A stretch of 64,000 nucleotides of DNA from Pseudomonas citri (GCF_025336485.1 NZ_JAODAB010000007.1:62001-126000), one strand, 5' to 3'. Positions 25,943-34,330 are shown, counted from the stretch's first letter. The notes: generated by a model from the letters alone, not told the origin. Translations and numbers: made by a program.

Positions 25943-26938
25943 TCATTGCCATGATCGATGGTAGGCACCCAGGGTGGTCTGGCTGCCCTCTGACAAGCCG
26001 GCCAACACCTGGCGCCATTCTTCCTGTACCCGAAAACGTTGCGGCGCGGTGCGGTGCGCATCCAGTGCCGCGCGCCAGACCCGGGTCACCTGCTCGACAT
26101 ACGCCGGGCTGCGCTGGCGGCCTTCGATCTTCACGGCCTCCACGCCAATGGCCACGAGTTCCGGCAGCAAGTCGAGGGTGTCCAGGCTGGTGGGTTCTTC
26201 CAGTGCATGGAAGCGCTTGCCACCCACCAGGAACCGGCCTTTGCACAAGGTCGGGTATCCGGCCGGTTCGTCCGGGGTGTAACGGTCAATCAACACTTCG
26301 CTCAAGCGCGCGCTGAGACCCTGGGCATCTTCGCTCCAGCGCACGGCCTTGGCCGGCGAGCAGACGCCACACAGGTTCGGCGATTCGCCAGTGATGTAGG
26401 AAGACAAGTGGCAGCGCCCTTCGGCCATGATGCACAGGCTGCCGAAACCGAAGACCTCGATCGGCACCGGGCTGGCCGCTGCCACCTGCCGCACCTGGGC
26501 CAGGGACAACACCCGGGGCAGCACGGCGCGCCGGATGCCGAAACGCTCGGCGTAGAAAGCCAGGGCCGCCGCATGGGTCGCCGAGCCCTGTACCGACAGG
26601 TGCAAAGCCAGTTGTGGATGGCGCTGGCTGGCGTAGCCGAGCACGCCAGGGTCGGCGGCGATCAGGGCGTCCACGCCGAAATCGGCGGCGCGATCCACCG
26701 CCCGTTGCCAACGCTCCCACCCCTTGGGTTGCGGGTACGTGTTAACCGCCACGTACAGCTTGCGTTGATGTTGGCGGATGTGCGCGACCGCCGCGTCGAA
26801 TTGCTTGTCATCCATGTTCAACCCGGCGAAATGCCGGGCATTGGTGTCGTCGCGAAAGCCAACATAAACGGCATCGGCGCCTTGGCGCACCGCCGCTTTG
26901 AGGGCAGGCAGATTCCCTGCCGGGCAAACCAGTTGCAT
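25943..26938 (-). CDS. ubiU: O2-independent ubiquinone hydroxylation protein UbiU (U32 family)
   Basis: A 331-residue U32-family partner of UbiV, opening MQLVCPAGNLPALKAAV. The cluster ligands Cys169 (GSLCI), Cys176 (EGRCH), Cys193 (CGVC) and Cys232 (LCKGRF) are at the positions known from E. coli UbiU. It allows ubiquinone to be made during denitrification, when the O2-dependent hydroxylases cannot work. It is the first gene of ubiUVT; no FNR box was found upstream, only a large inverted repeat. Confidence 0.96.
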   Translation of the reverse strand: MQLVCPAGNLPALKAAVRQGADAVYVGFRDDTNARHFAGLNMDDKQFDAAVAHIRQHQRKLYVAVNTYPQPKGWERWQRAVDRAADFGVDALIAADPGVLGYASQRHPQLALHLSVQGSATHAAALAFYAERFGIRRAVLPRVLSLAQVRQVAAASPVPIEVFGFGSLCIMAEGRCHLSSYITGESPNLCGVCSPAKAVRWSEDAQGLSARLSEVLIDRYTPDEPAGYPTLCKGRFLVGGKRFHALEEPTSLDTLDLLPELVAIGVEAVKIEGRQRSPAYVEQVTRVWRAALDAHRTAPQRFRVQEEWRQVLAGLSEGSQTTLGAYHRSWQ

Positions 26939-26962
26939 GGGGCATCCTCGTGAGAAAACGAT

Positions 26963-27002
26963 GGTCTGTACGCAAATCGCGCAGGCGCTTTGCGTACAGA
27001 CC
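26963..27002. repeat. 14-bp perfect inverted repeat upstream of ubiU
   Basis: GGTCTGTACGCAAA at 26963-26976 and TTTGCGTACAGACC at 26989-27002 are perfect complements with a 12-base spacer (TCGCGCAGGCGC). It lies between the moeA stop and the ubiU start on the same strand. The half GCGCAGGCGCTTTGCGTACAG matches the right end of the palindromic element at 45382-45534 at 18 of 21 bases, so it may be a minimal or decayed relative. It may also act as terminator-like RNA structure after moeA. Confidence 0.75.
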
Positions 27003-27063
27003 TTAAGGCCGCCGCCAGTCTAATCAGCCACGGCCCGGCGGCCTTGACGGCAATCAATTGCCT

Positions 27064-28299
27064 TCAATGCATCAACGCGGCAAAGGGCAGGTACAGCACG
27101 TTGTCGCGCTTGTGCACCTGCGCCTGGCAGTCCACCACCGCCAGCCCGTCGGCCCAGCACGCGGCGGTCAGCATCGCTGAGCTTTGCTGGGGGTGCAGTT
27201 CCACACACAGGTGTCCGTCGGCGTCCGGGGTCAACCTGGCCCGCAGATACTGCCGACGCTTGTTGCGCTGCAACCAATCGAATCCGGCGGGCAGTTGCAG
27301 CGGCACCGGCATCACCTGGTCCACGCCCTGGGCCCGGAACAGGAACGGCCGCAGGACGATCAGCGCAGTGATCAACGCTGCCGAAGGATTGCCCGGCAAC
27401 CCGAGCCAAGGCTTGCCCTGGACATCGCCAAAGGCCAGCGGCTTGCCCGGCTGAATTGCCAGGCGCCACAGGTCGATGCTGCCCAGGGCCGCGATGGCCT
27501 GCTTGAGGTGGTCCTCTTCGCCCACCGACACGCCGCCGGAAGTCAGCAACACATCGCACTCGGTGGCCGCCCGGCTCAGGGCCTGGCGGCTGGCCTGCAG
27601 TTGATCGGGCATGACCCCGAAGTCATGCACCTCGACACCCCAGCCGCGTAACAACGCCGCCAGGCTGCGACGATTGCTGTTGTAGATCTGCCCCGGCGCC
27701 AATGGCTCGCCCGGCTCACGCAACTCATCGCCGCTGCTGAGCAGGCCGACCTGCAACGGGCGATAGACTTCCACCCGCGCAATCCCGGCACCGGCCAGCA
27801 ACCCCAGCTCCTGGGCGCGCAAGCGTGTGCCGGCCTTGAGCAGCAGATCGCCTCGGCGCAGTTCCTCGCCTTCCTTGCGCACGTGATCAGCACGGGTGAC
27901 CGACGGGAGCCAGACGCGCTCGCCGTCCACACGGCAGCTTTCCTGGGGCACCACGGTGTCCGCGCCCGGCGGCAGCGGTGCACCGGTGAAGATCCGCACG
28001 ACCTGCCCGGCCTGCAACGGCGCGCCCGGTTCGTCACCGGCGGCGATGCGTCCAGTCAACGCCAGGTAACCGCCCTCCTCCGGCAGGTCAGCGGCGCGCA
28101 AGGCATAACCGTCCATGGCGCTGTTGTCCCAGGCCGGCAGGTTCATCGGACAGAGAATATCGACTGCCAGCACGCGGGCCAGGGCGTGGTCGAGGTCGAC
28201 CCGCTGCACCGGCGGTGGCGGCGGTGCCTGATCGAGCAAGTGCCGGATAGCCTCATCCACCGGCATCAACACGCCGCTGTCGCACACCCGGCCGTTCAC
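27064..28299 (-). CDS. moeA: Molybdopterin molybdenumtransferase MoeA
   Basis: Inserts molybdate into adenylylated molybdopterin, the last step before guanylation for NarG. The 411-residue protein has the MoeA segments DNSAMDGYA, GAPLPPGADTVVPQE, LLSSGDEL, SGGVSVGEED and LPGNPSAA. The start is taken as the GTG at 28299, which overlaps the moaB stop as GTGA and gives the typical opening VNGRVCDSG. It forms an operon with moaB and lies beside ubiUVT, as anaerobic cofactor supply. Confidence 0.95.
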   Translation of the reverse strand: MNGRVCDSGVLMPVDEAIRHLLDQAPPPPPVQRVDLDHALARVLAVDILCPMNLPAWDNSAMDGYALRAADLPEEGGYLALTGRIAAGDEPGAPLQAGQVVRIFTGAPLPPGADTVVPQESCRVDGERVWLPSVTRADHVRKEGEELRRGDLLLKAGTRLRAQELGLLAGAGIARVEVYRPLQVGLLSSGDELREPGEPLAPGQIYNSNRRSLAALLRGWGVEVHDFGVMPDQLQASRQALSRAATECDVLLTSGGVSVGEEDHLKQAIAALGSIDLWRLAIQPGKPLAFGDVQGKPWLGLPGNPSAALITALIVLRPFLFRAQGVDQVMPVPLQLPAGFDWLQRNKRRQYLRARLTPDADGHLCVELHPQQSSAMLTAACWADGLAVVDCQAQVHKRDNVLYLPFAALMH

Positions 28300-28850
28300 G
28301 AGCGCGTCTCGCAAGCGACCGGAGCGACACCGGCCTGAGCCTTGAGATGCGGCGTGAAATTGCACGGACCGGTGCGGCTGTCCAACTGACTGGCCAGGAT
28401 CTTTTCCCAGCCGGTCCGGCACGCACCCGGCGAGCCTGGCAAGCAGCACACCAACACGCCGTTGCTCATGCCCGCCAGTGCGCGCGACTGCAGGGTCGAC
28501 ATGCCGATTTCCGCCAGCGACACCTGGCGGAACAACTCGCCAAAGCCGTCGACTTGCTTGTCCAGCAATGGCGCCACCGCTTGCGGGGTGTTATCACGCG
28601 CCGTGAAACCGGTGCCACCCGTCATCAGTACCACTTGCACCTGGGGGTCGGCGATCCACTCGGAGACCTTGGCGCGGATCTGGTAGATGTCGTCCCGCAC
28701 CAGGCCCCGGTCGACCAGCACATGCCCGGCGGTTTGCAGCAAATCCACCAGGGTCTGGCCGGACGTGTCGGTTTCGAAAGTGCGGGTATCGCTGATGGTC
28801 AACACGGCAATGTTCAGGGGTTGGAAAAGGCGTTGCGTCAGATGGGCCAT
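28296..28850 (-). CDS. moaB: Molybdenum cofactor biosynthesis protein MoaB
   Basis: A 184-residue MogA/MoaB-fold protein, which adenylates molybdopterin for MoeA. Key motifs are LTISDTR, the GGTGFTARD substrate-binding loop and LPGSPGACR. The start at 28850 (MAHLTQRLF) gives the usual length. It ends in a GTGA overlap with moeA, which pairs the two consecutive steps of metal insertion in one operon. Confidence 0.95.
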   Translation of the reverse strand: MAHLTQRLFQPLNIAVLTISDTRTFETDTSGQTLVDLLQTAGHVLVDRGLVRDDIYQIRAKVSEWIADPQVQVVLMTGGTGFTARDNTPQAVAPLLDKQVDGFGELFRQVSLAEIGMSTLQSRALAGMSNGVLVCCLPGSPGACRTGWEKILASQLDSRTGPCNFTPHLKAQAGVAPVACETRS

Positions 28851-28941
28851 GGTCAGCCGTCCTGCTGTCAGAAAAGATGGCCCAGCCTGAACCGCAATCG
28901 TTGCCCGGCCTATTCCTCCATGGAGGTACCTCCCTCGGCAT

Positions 28942-29589
28942 TCACGGCGCCAGGCGACTGCGCTGCCACGCGCCCTCTTGCAGGCGATAGTCGAGGCGAT
29001 CATGCAAGCGATCGGCGCGACCCTGCCAGAACTCCAACCGTTCGGGACGCAGGCAATAGCCACCCCAATGCGCCGGACGCGGGACGGCTTGATCGGCGAA
29101 GCGTCGTTCGGTCTGCGCCAGCAAGGTTTCCAGTGCTGCGCGATCGACCAGCCGCCGGCTCTGTGGCGACGCCCAGGCGCCGAGACGACTGGCCAGCGGA
29201 CGGGATTGGAAATAGGCATCCGACAGCGCCGGGTCCAGCTTATGGACCTGCCCTTCGACGCGGACCTGACGCTCCAGGCCCGGCCAGAAAAAGGTCATGG
29301 CCGCCCAGGCATTGGCCGCCAGGTCTTGCCCCTTGCCGCTGTCGTAGTTGCCGAAAAACGAAAAGCCCTGGACGTCGAAACCCTTGAGCAACAACACCCG
29401 GCAATGGGGCCTGCCGCGCTCGTCCACCGTGGCCAGGGCCATGCTGTTGGCTTCTACCGGCGGTTGCTCGGTCTCTCGGGCCTGTTGCATCCACACGCCG
29501 AACAGCGCCATCGGCTCGTCCGGCGCTTGGGCTTCATCCAGGCCATCACGGGTGTATTGGCGGCGCATTTCTGCCAGGGAAAGGGGCAT
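28942..29589 (-). CDS. pdxH: Pyridoxine/pyridoxamine 5'-phosphate oxidase PdxH
   Basis: FMN enzyme that oxidises pyridoxine or pyridoxamine 5'-phosphate to pyridoxal phosphate. The 215-residue protein shows [37 protein letters not shown] and the C-terminal signature [16 protein letters not shown]. Length and motifs are normal, so it appears functional. It is unexpected here because the standard reaction uses O2 while the surrounding genes serve anaerobic respiration; this could be a second copy or a relocated gene. Confidence 0.96.
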   Translation of the reverse strand: MPLSLAEMRRQYTRDGLDEAQAPDEPMALFGVWMQQARETEQPPVEANSMALATVDERGRPHCRVLLLKGFDVQGFSFFGNYDSGKGQDLAANAWAAMTFFWPGLERQVRVEGQVHKLDPALSDAYFQSRPLASRLGAWASPQSRRLVDRAALETLLAQTERRFADQAVPRPAHWGGYCLRPERLEFWQGRADRLHDRLDYRLQEGAWQRSRLAP

Positions 29590-29712
29590 GTCGGTATCTC
29601 CACGATGGGTTTGGCCCAGTGTGGATTCTGTGGGGCTGGCAGGCCTTGATCGTTGTCAATGCGGGTTCTTGTGGTGAAGGGCTGGACGCCGTCGCAGTGT
29701 GCCGACCCACCG

Positions 29713-31245
29713 CTACTTGAGCCCCAACCGCCGCGCCAACTTGTGCAGGTTGCTCGGGTCGATTTCCAGCAGTCGCGCCGCACCGGCCCAGTTCTGCCCG
29801 CAGCGCTCCAGTGCCTTGTAGATCGCCTGGCGCTGGCAATTGTCCACCGCTTCGCTCAAGGGCAGGAACGGTGCGTCGGCCCCGTCGGAGGACGGTTCGA
29901 GCAGGGCCTGGGTCGCGGCTACACCCGCGTTGAGGTCCAGGTCCAGCACTTGCGGCTCCAGCGTCATGATCAGGCTGCGATTGGCGCCTCGGCTCAATTG
30001 CTTCAATGCCGCACGGCTGATCACATGCTCCAGTTCCCGCACATTGCCCGGCCAGCTGTACGCCAGCAGCGCCTGTTCGGCGGCTGGCGACAAGCGCACC
30101 CCGCGCAAACCCAACCGCGTGCGATTGAGCTCCAGGAAATGCCCCGCCAGCATCAGCACATCGTGGCCGCGCTCGCGCAGTGGCGGAATCGGCACCGGGT
30201 ACACCGAAAGCCGGTGATACAGGTCGGCACGAAACAGACCGTCGCGAATGCTGTCCGGCAAGTGTCGGTTGGTAGCGGCGATGATCCGCACATCGACGTG
30301 CAGCGGCTTGTCCGCCCCCAGGCGCTGGATCTCGCCGTTCTGCAGGGTACGCAACAACTTGGCCTGCACACTCAACGGCAGTTCGCCCACTTCGTCGAGA
30401 AACAGCGTGCCACCGTTGGCCGCGTCGAAGCGTCCGGCACGGTCGGTCGTCGCCCCGGAGAAGGCGCCTTTGACATGACCGAATAACTCGCTCTCGGCCA
30501 GGGACTCGGGCAGCGCCGCGCAATTGACCTGGACCAATGGCTTGTGACTACGCCGGGACAAGCGGTGCAGGCGGCGGGCGAACATCTCCTTGCCGACGCC
30601 GGTTTCGCCCAGCAGCAGCACCGGCAGTTCAGAGTCGGCCAACACGTCCAGTTCGTTGAGCAATTGCTGCAACCCTTCGCTGCGCCCGAGGATTTCCCCC
30701 TCTCCGGTCGGCACGCGCAAGTCCGCCGGGTCAGCGCGCGACGCCCGCAGGCTGCGGTTTTCCTGTTCGAGCCGGGTGACCCGCACCGCTGCCTCGATCT
30801 GCAGGGTGCAGCGCTTGAGCTCTTCGCGGGCGCGGCTGTCGAAGGTGCCGGCATGCAGCGCATCCAGGGTGATCGCCCCCCAGAGCTGCCCTTCCACGTA
30901 CAGGCTCACACCCATGCAATCGTGCACGGGCAACGGCTCACCGACATGGTGATCGAGCAAACCGTCATAGGGGTCCGGCAAGCGACTGTCCGGCTCGAAC
31001 CAGGTGGGTTCGCGCGAGGCCATGATCGCCGCCAGGCGCGGGTGCTGGGCGATCACGAACCGCCGGCCCAGGGCCTCGTGGACCAGGCCCACGGTCGCCA
31101 CGGGCCGGAGGCTGTCCTCGTCCAGGCGCAACAATCCGACGGCGCCACTGTTGAAGTATTCGCGTAGCGTCTGCACCAGGCGTTGCAAGCGCACTGCATT
31201 GGGCAGCTCGACGATCAGGTCGGCGGCCAGGCTTTCACGCAGCAT
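29713..31245 (-). CDS. norR: Nitric-oxide-responsive sigma-54 activator NorR
   Basis: A 510-residue bacterial enhancer-binding protein. The N-terminal GAF domain, which in NorR holds a mononuclear iron that binds NO, includes LPDPYDGL and PVHDCMGVSLYV. The central AAA+ domain has Walker A GETGVGKE, GAFSGA (a Thr-to-Ser change in the sigma-54 contact loop GAFTGA) and FLDEVGELP. The C-terminal Fis-type helix-turn-helix is WAGAARLLEIDPSNLHKLARRL. It is divergent from dnrN, and three GT-N7-AC motifs lie at or just beyond its start. Confidence 0.93.
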   Translation of the reverse strand: MLRESLAADLIVELPNAVRLQRLVQTLREYFNSGAVGLLRLDEDSLRPVATVGLVHEALGRRFVIAQHPRLAAIMASREPTWFEPDSRLPDPYDGLLDHHVGEPLPVHDCMGVSLYVEGQLWGAITLDALHAGTFDSRAREELKRCTLQIEAAVRVTRLEQENRSLRASRADPADLRVPTGEGEILGRSEGLQQLLNELDVLADSELPVLLLGETGVGKEMFARRLHRLSRRSHKPLVQVNCAALPESLAESELFGHVKGAFSGATTDRAGRFDAANGGTLFLDEVGELPLSVQAKLLRTLQNGEIQRLGADKPLHVDVRIIAATNRHLPDSIRDGLFRADLYHRLSVYPVPIPPLRERGHDVLMLAGHFLELNRTRLGLRGVRLSPAAEQALLAYSWPGNVRELEHVISRAALKQLSRGANRSLIMTLEPQVLDLDLNAGVAATQALLEPSSDGADAPFLPLSEAVDNCQRQAIYKALERCGQNWAGAARLLEIDPSNLHKLARRLGLK

Positions 31246-31246
31246 G

Positions 31247-31301
31247 GTAGTGATGACCCTCCAGGGTTCGTTTGACCCCGTGCAGCCAGGGTGAGAATCA
31301 C
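31247..31301 (+). promoter_or_regulatory. Three NorR-type enhancer sites upstream of dnrN
   Basis: NorR enhancers have a GT-N7-AC core and occur in threes. Here they lie at 31247-31257 (GTAGTGATGAC), 31266-31276 (GTTCGTTTGAC) and 31291-31301 (GTGAGAATCAC, inside the longer palindrome AGGGTGAGAATCACCCT). Spacings are 19 and 25 bases. The first is two bases from the norR start. Confidence 0.7.
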
Positions 31302-31342
31302 CCTGCTAAAAAATTATTCGTTAAATTTCAACAGGTTAAATA

Positions 31343-31358
31343 TGGCATGCCGACTGCA
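31343..31358 (+). promoter_or_regulatory. Sigma-54 promoter of dnrN
   Basis: TGGCATGCCGACTGCA fits the -24/-12 consensus TGGCACG-N4-TTGC with small changes and the GG and GC pairs correctly spaced. It lies about 50 bases downstream of the last NorR-type site and 45 bases before dnrN. Confidence 0.75.
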
Positions 31359-31403
31359 ATGTCGAGTCATCTGTCCCTCCCGGGATTCACCCAAGGAAAC
31401 ATG

Positions 31404-32078
31404 ATGAGCCTCGATCTACTAGAACAAAGCCTGGGCCAACTGGCCTGCGACATTCCCGGTGCGACCCGTACCTTCCATCATTACAACCTCGACTTCTGTT
31501 GCGGTGGGCAAAAGTCCCTGCGCGAAGCGGCGCTCGGCAAGGGCCTGAACCCGCTGCTGATCGCCGACGCCTTGAAGACGCTGCAAGCGGCCGGCGAACT
31601 GGGCCATGACTGGCGCGACGAACCCCAGGCCAAACTGATCGCCCACATCCTGGAGCGCTATCACGCTCGCCACCGCGAACAGCTGCCGGAACTGATCCGT
31701 CTGGCCCGTCGCGTCGAGCTGGTGCACGGCGCGCGTCCTACTTGCCCCAACGGCCTGGCCGATCACCTGCAAGACCTTTACCAGGAACTCGAAGGGCACA
31801 TGCTCAAGGAAGAACAGGTGCTGTTCCCCATGCTGCAACAAGGCCTGGGTGAACGCGCCTCGGCGCCGATCCAGGTGCTGCGTTATGAACACGACCAGCA
31901 CGGCGAAGCACTGGAAACCATGCTCGCCCTGACCGACCAGATCACCCCGCCCGCCGACGCCTGCAACACCTGGCGCGCCCTGTACCGCGGGCTGGTCGAA
32001 CTGCGCGATGACCTGATGCAGCACATCCACCTGGAGAACAACGTGTTGTTCGTCAATGCGATGAACCCTGCTCGCTAG
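31404..32078 (+). CDS. dnrN: DnrN/YtfE (RIC) di-iron protein of nitrosative stress
   Basis: A 224-residue hemerythrin-like di-iron protein. The N-terminal ScdA_N part has HYNLDFCCGGQ with the conserved Cys pair, and the C-terminal part has regularly spaced iron-ligand histidines and glutamates (ERYHARHREQLPEL, ELEGHMLKEEQVLFP, YEHDQHGEALE, HIHLENNVLF). The family repairs iron-sulfur centres damaged by NO or removes NO. The second of two adjacent ATGs is chosen for its six-base spacing from AAGGA. NorR control through a sigma-54 promoter is strongly suggested. Confidence 0.93.
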   Translation: MSLDLLEQSLGQLACDIPGATRTFHHYNLDFCCGGQKSLREAALGKGLNPLLIADALKTLQAAGELGHDWRDEPQAKLIAHILERYHARHREQLPELIRLARRVELVHGARPTCPNGLADHLQDLYQELEGHMLKEEQVLFPMLQQGLGERASAPIQVLRYEHDQHGEALETMLALTDQITPPADACNTWRALYRGLVELRDDLMQHIHLENNVLFVNAMNPAR

Positions 32079-32117
32079 TTCCCAGACACTGCCCGTTCTT
32101 CCTGCGGGAGCAAACCC

Positions 32118-32212
32118 CCTGTGGGAGCACAGCTTGCTCGCGATAGCGCTGGATCAGTCAGCATCGATATCGACTGACACTACGCCATCGCGAGCAAGCT
32201 TTGCTCTCACAA
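32118..32212. repeat. REPIN between dnrN and the small membrane gene
   Basis: CTGTGGGAGCACAGCTTGCTC and its GCGAT extension at the left face ATCGCGAGCAAGCTTTGCTC at the right. About 40 bases separate the two. It sits between convergent genes, where it can act as a bidirectional terminator. Confidence 0.8.
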
Positions 32213-32236
32213 CCCTTTGTTACTTTTCTCTCCCAC

Positions 32237-32674
32237 TCAAAACTGCCAATAGAACATCGCCTTGGCCAACACCACGATCAGCACCATGTGCCCGAGGATG
32301 CTGCGGCGCAGCCAAGTGGCCCGGTTCGGCGTGAGACGTCCGCTCTTGAGCCAGTATGCCAGCCACAAATAGTGGCCGATGATGCTCAGCGCCAACAGGA
32401 TCTTGAAGCTCAGCAGCAGGCCGAAGCTGTTGCCCAGCGGCTGGCTCAAGGCGCCGCGATGTTGCCACGCCAAGGCAATGCCGGCGCCATAGAGCACCAG
32501 CACCACCCCATGCAAGACGTGCCGCGAACGCTTGGCGATCACTTCATCCGCTGCATCCCGGGTGCCCTGGGCCAATGGCCGGCGGGCGGCGTGCCAGATG
32601 CAGACTTCGAAAAACAGCGTGCCGATGAAGGCAATGGCCGCCAACAGATGCGTCACCAGCAAGACCCCGTACAT
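32237..32674 (-). CDS. Small four-helix membrane protein beside nnrS
   Basis: A 145-residue protein with four predicted membrane helices, beginning MYGVLLVTHLLAAIAFIGTLFF and containing conserved-looking His residues (THLL, WHAARR, RHVLHG, IGHYLWL) that could bind haem or copper; it is reminiscent of CopD-like membrane proteins. GGGGAG precedes the second of two ATGs. Its start region overlaps the extended reading of nnrS downstream sequence only slightly, and the two are likely one operon. Function in NO handling is inferred from position only. Confidence 0.75.
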   Translation of the reverse strand: MYGVLLVTHLLAAIAFIGTLFFEVCIWHAARRPLAQGTRDAADEVIAKRSRHVLHGVVLVLYGAGIALAWQHRGALSQPLGNSFGLLLSFKILLALSIIGHYLWLAYWLKSGRLTPNRATWLRRSILGHMVLIVVLAKAMFYWQF

Positions 32675-32699
32675 CATCGCTCCCCTTTGTCCAGTGGAC

Positions 32700-33890
32700 T
32701 CAACCCGGATGCCCATCCACCCGTGCCTGGCACAGCATCGGGCCATATCGCCAGGCGTAGAGCCCGAACGCCAATGCCCAGCACACACCCGCCAGCCATA
32801 GCGCAGCCAGTGGCAACACCAACACCAGCAGCACACGGCTCAGGCAGGCCAGGTTCAAGCAGATGAAGGCCAGTGTCATGCCTTGCGGCGGTTCGAGGGG
32901 CCGTCCGGTGTGGCCCAGGCTGACGCGCGCAATCATCGCCAGGATCAGTCCGGACATGGCGCCGATGGTCAGGCTGTGCACCGCCAGGCTCGGGTTGACC
33001 GGCGCACCGAAGTGCCACAGGGTCATGCCCAGGCAGGCCAGCGCCAGCCATGCATAAGCCAGGTGCAAGGACCACAGCAGCGGCACCCGCCACAGATCCC
33101 GGTCATGCCAACGCACCAAGCGAATGGTGTGGCCGACGGTCAACGCGGCGAAGAGCAGACCGACCCAGGCATTGGCCGACAACGCCGGACCGAACGCGTA
33201 CAACAACGCCACCAAAGCCGAGCCCGCCAGCAACAGACGATCGAGCCACGGCCAAGGGGCAACGCCCTCCACCCGACCGAGACCGCGCTGGGTAAAGAAT
33301 GGAATCACCCGTCCGCCGATCAGCCCCATCATTGCCGCCACCAACCATAAGCCAGTGAGCACGCTCTGGCGTTCCAGGCCTTCGTCCTGCCGGATCAGAC
33401 CGTACACCGACAAGCCATCGGCAGCGGCCAATAGCAACAGGACCAGCACGATCGGATAGTTGCGCTTCTGCCGCACACGCCACAGCGTGATGCCCATCCA
33501 CGCGGCGACCGCCAGGGCGAAACCCAGCTCCAGGACCGCCAGCAAGGGCCAGGGCGCATCGGCCAACCAGGCCAGGCGCGCACCCAGCCACAGCAGCGCC
33601 AGGGCAGTCAGTCGCTTGCCGCTGAGCCCCGGGGTGCCGGTCCAGGTCTGCACTGCCGTCAGTAGGAACCCGGCGATAATCGCCAGGCCGAAGCCAAACA
33701 ACAGTTCATGACGGTGCCAGGCCAACCAGCCACCGGCCGGTTGCCAGCCAGACAGCCGCCCGGTGAATGCCGCCAGCCACAGCGGGATGGCCAACAGCGC
33801 CAGTACGCATCCGGCCAGGAAAAACGGCCGGAACGCCAGGCGCCACAGCGGCGCGATGGCCATGGCCTTGCGACGGTCAAGCACTTGCAT
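32700..33890 (-). CDS. nnrS: NnrS family haem/copper membrane protein
   Basis: A 396-residue protein with about twelve hydrophobic segments and the NnrS features AFRPFFLAG, HRHELLFGF and GRVIPFFTQRG near the N-terminal and central parts, plus VHSLTIGAMSGLILAMIARVSLGHTGR. NnrS proteins bind haem and copper and relieve nitrosative stress. A partial DNR-like site lies about 45 bases upstream. The next gene on the same strand starts 26 bases after it. Confidence 0.95.
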   Translation of the reverse strand: MQVLDRRKAMAIAPLWRLAFRPFFLAGCVLALLAIPLWLAAFTGRLSGWQPAGGWLAWHRHELLFGFGLAIIAGFLLTAVQTWTGTPGLSGKRLTALALLWLGARLAWLADAPWPLLAVLELGFALAVAAWMGITLWRVRQKRNYPIVLVLLLLAAADGLSVYGLIRQDEGLERQSVLTGLWLVAAMMGLIGGRVIPFFTQRGLGRVEGVAPWPWLDRLLLAGSALVALLYAFGPALSANAWVGLLFAALTVGHTIRLVRWHDRDLWRVPLLWSLHLAYAWLALACLGMTLWHFGAPVNPSLAVHSLTIGAMSGLILAMIARVSLGHTGRPLEPPQGMTLAFICLNLACLSRVLLVLVLPLAALWLAGVCWALAFGLYAWRYGPMLCQARVDGHPG

Positions 33891-33928
33891 ACATCACTCC
33901 TTAACCTCTCCACAGGCCGAAAAGCCCA

Positions 33929-33942
33929 CTGACGAGGGTCAA
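33929..33942 (-). promoter_or_regulatory. Degenerate DNR-like box upstream of nnrS
   Basis: CTGACGAGGGTCAA (reverse complement TTGACCCTCGTCAG) matches TTGAT-N4-ATCAA at seven of ten defined positions, centred about 45 bases upstream of nnrS. NnrS genes are commonly NO-regulated. The match alone is weak. Confidence 0.35.
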
Positions 33943-34052
33943 CAATCAGGGTTCGAATGATCGACTATCGACGTCGGCAGGCCTTGTCTCAGATCAAGCC
34001 AGCCCATCGACCTCGCACAGGTACTTGCAAGGGGCTTGCCGAACCCGATTGT

Positions 34053-34143
34053 TGTGGGAGTAAAGCTTGCTCGCGATTAAGGCGCCGCGCTCTACAGTCA
34101 GCCCGCGCTATCGTTCGTCGCGAGCAAGCTTTGCTCCCACAGA
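34053..34143. repeat. REPIN between nnrS and dnr
   Basis: TGTGGGAGTAAAGCTTGCTC plus GCGAT at the left and CGCGAGCAAGCTTTGCTCCC at the right form an inverted REP pair separated by roughly 45 bases. It lies just upstream of the NorR-type sites of dnr. Confidence 0.8.
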
Positions 34144-34177
34144 GGCTCGCTTCTACCAAGACTGTAGCAGGGAAAGG

Positions 34178-34233
34178 GTATTTATTACCGCGCAATGGTT
34201 GTTTTAACCCTGTTTGCACAGGGTTATTTTTAC
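34178..34233 (+). promoter_or_regulatory. Three NorR-type enhancer sites upstream of dnr
   Basis: GT-N7-AC motifs lie at 34178-34188 (GTATTTATTAC), 34198-34208 (GTTGTTTTAAC) and 34223-34233 (GTTATTTTTAC), each flanked by G on the left and C on the right (GGT...ACC). Spacings of 20 and 25 bases almost copy those before dnrN (19 and 25). Confidence 0.75.
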
Positions 34234-34275
34234 CCACACCCACCGCATCACCCCAAGAAACAACCCCCACGAGCC

Positions 34276-34291
34276 TGGCCCGGCTCTTGCT
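34276..34291 (+). promoter_or_regulatory. Sigma-54 promoter upstream of the small peptide and dnr
   Basis: TGGCCCGGCTCTTGCT matches the -24/-12 consensus TGGCACG-N4-TTGCT at all but one defined base. It begins 53 bases after the start of the third NorR-type site, the same phase as at dnrN (52). Transcription should start near 34303. Confidence 0.78.
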
Positions 34292-34330
34292 CAGGCAGGG
34301 GCACAGACTTTATTTGCCCGGGGGTTTTCC

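Larger units (their letters stand above)
33891..34330. other. Divergent regulatory region between nnrS and dnr
   Basis: No protein gene is supported. From left to right it holds a degenerate DNR-like box for nnrS (33929-33942), a REPIN (34053-34143), three GT-N7-AC motifs (34178-34233), an eight-base-pair stem AACCCTGT-TTGC-ACAGGGTT (34206-34225) lying across the second and third of them, and a sigma-54 promoter (34276-34291). No ANR box in front of dnr was found. Confidence 0.7.
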
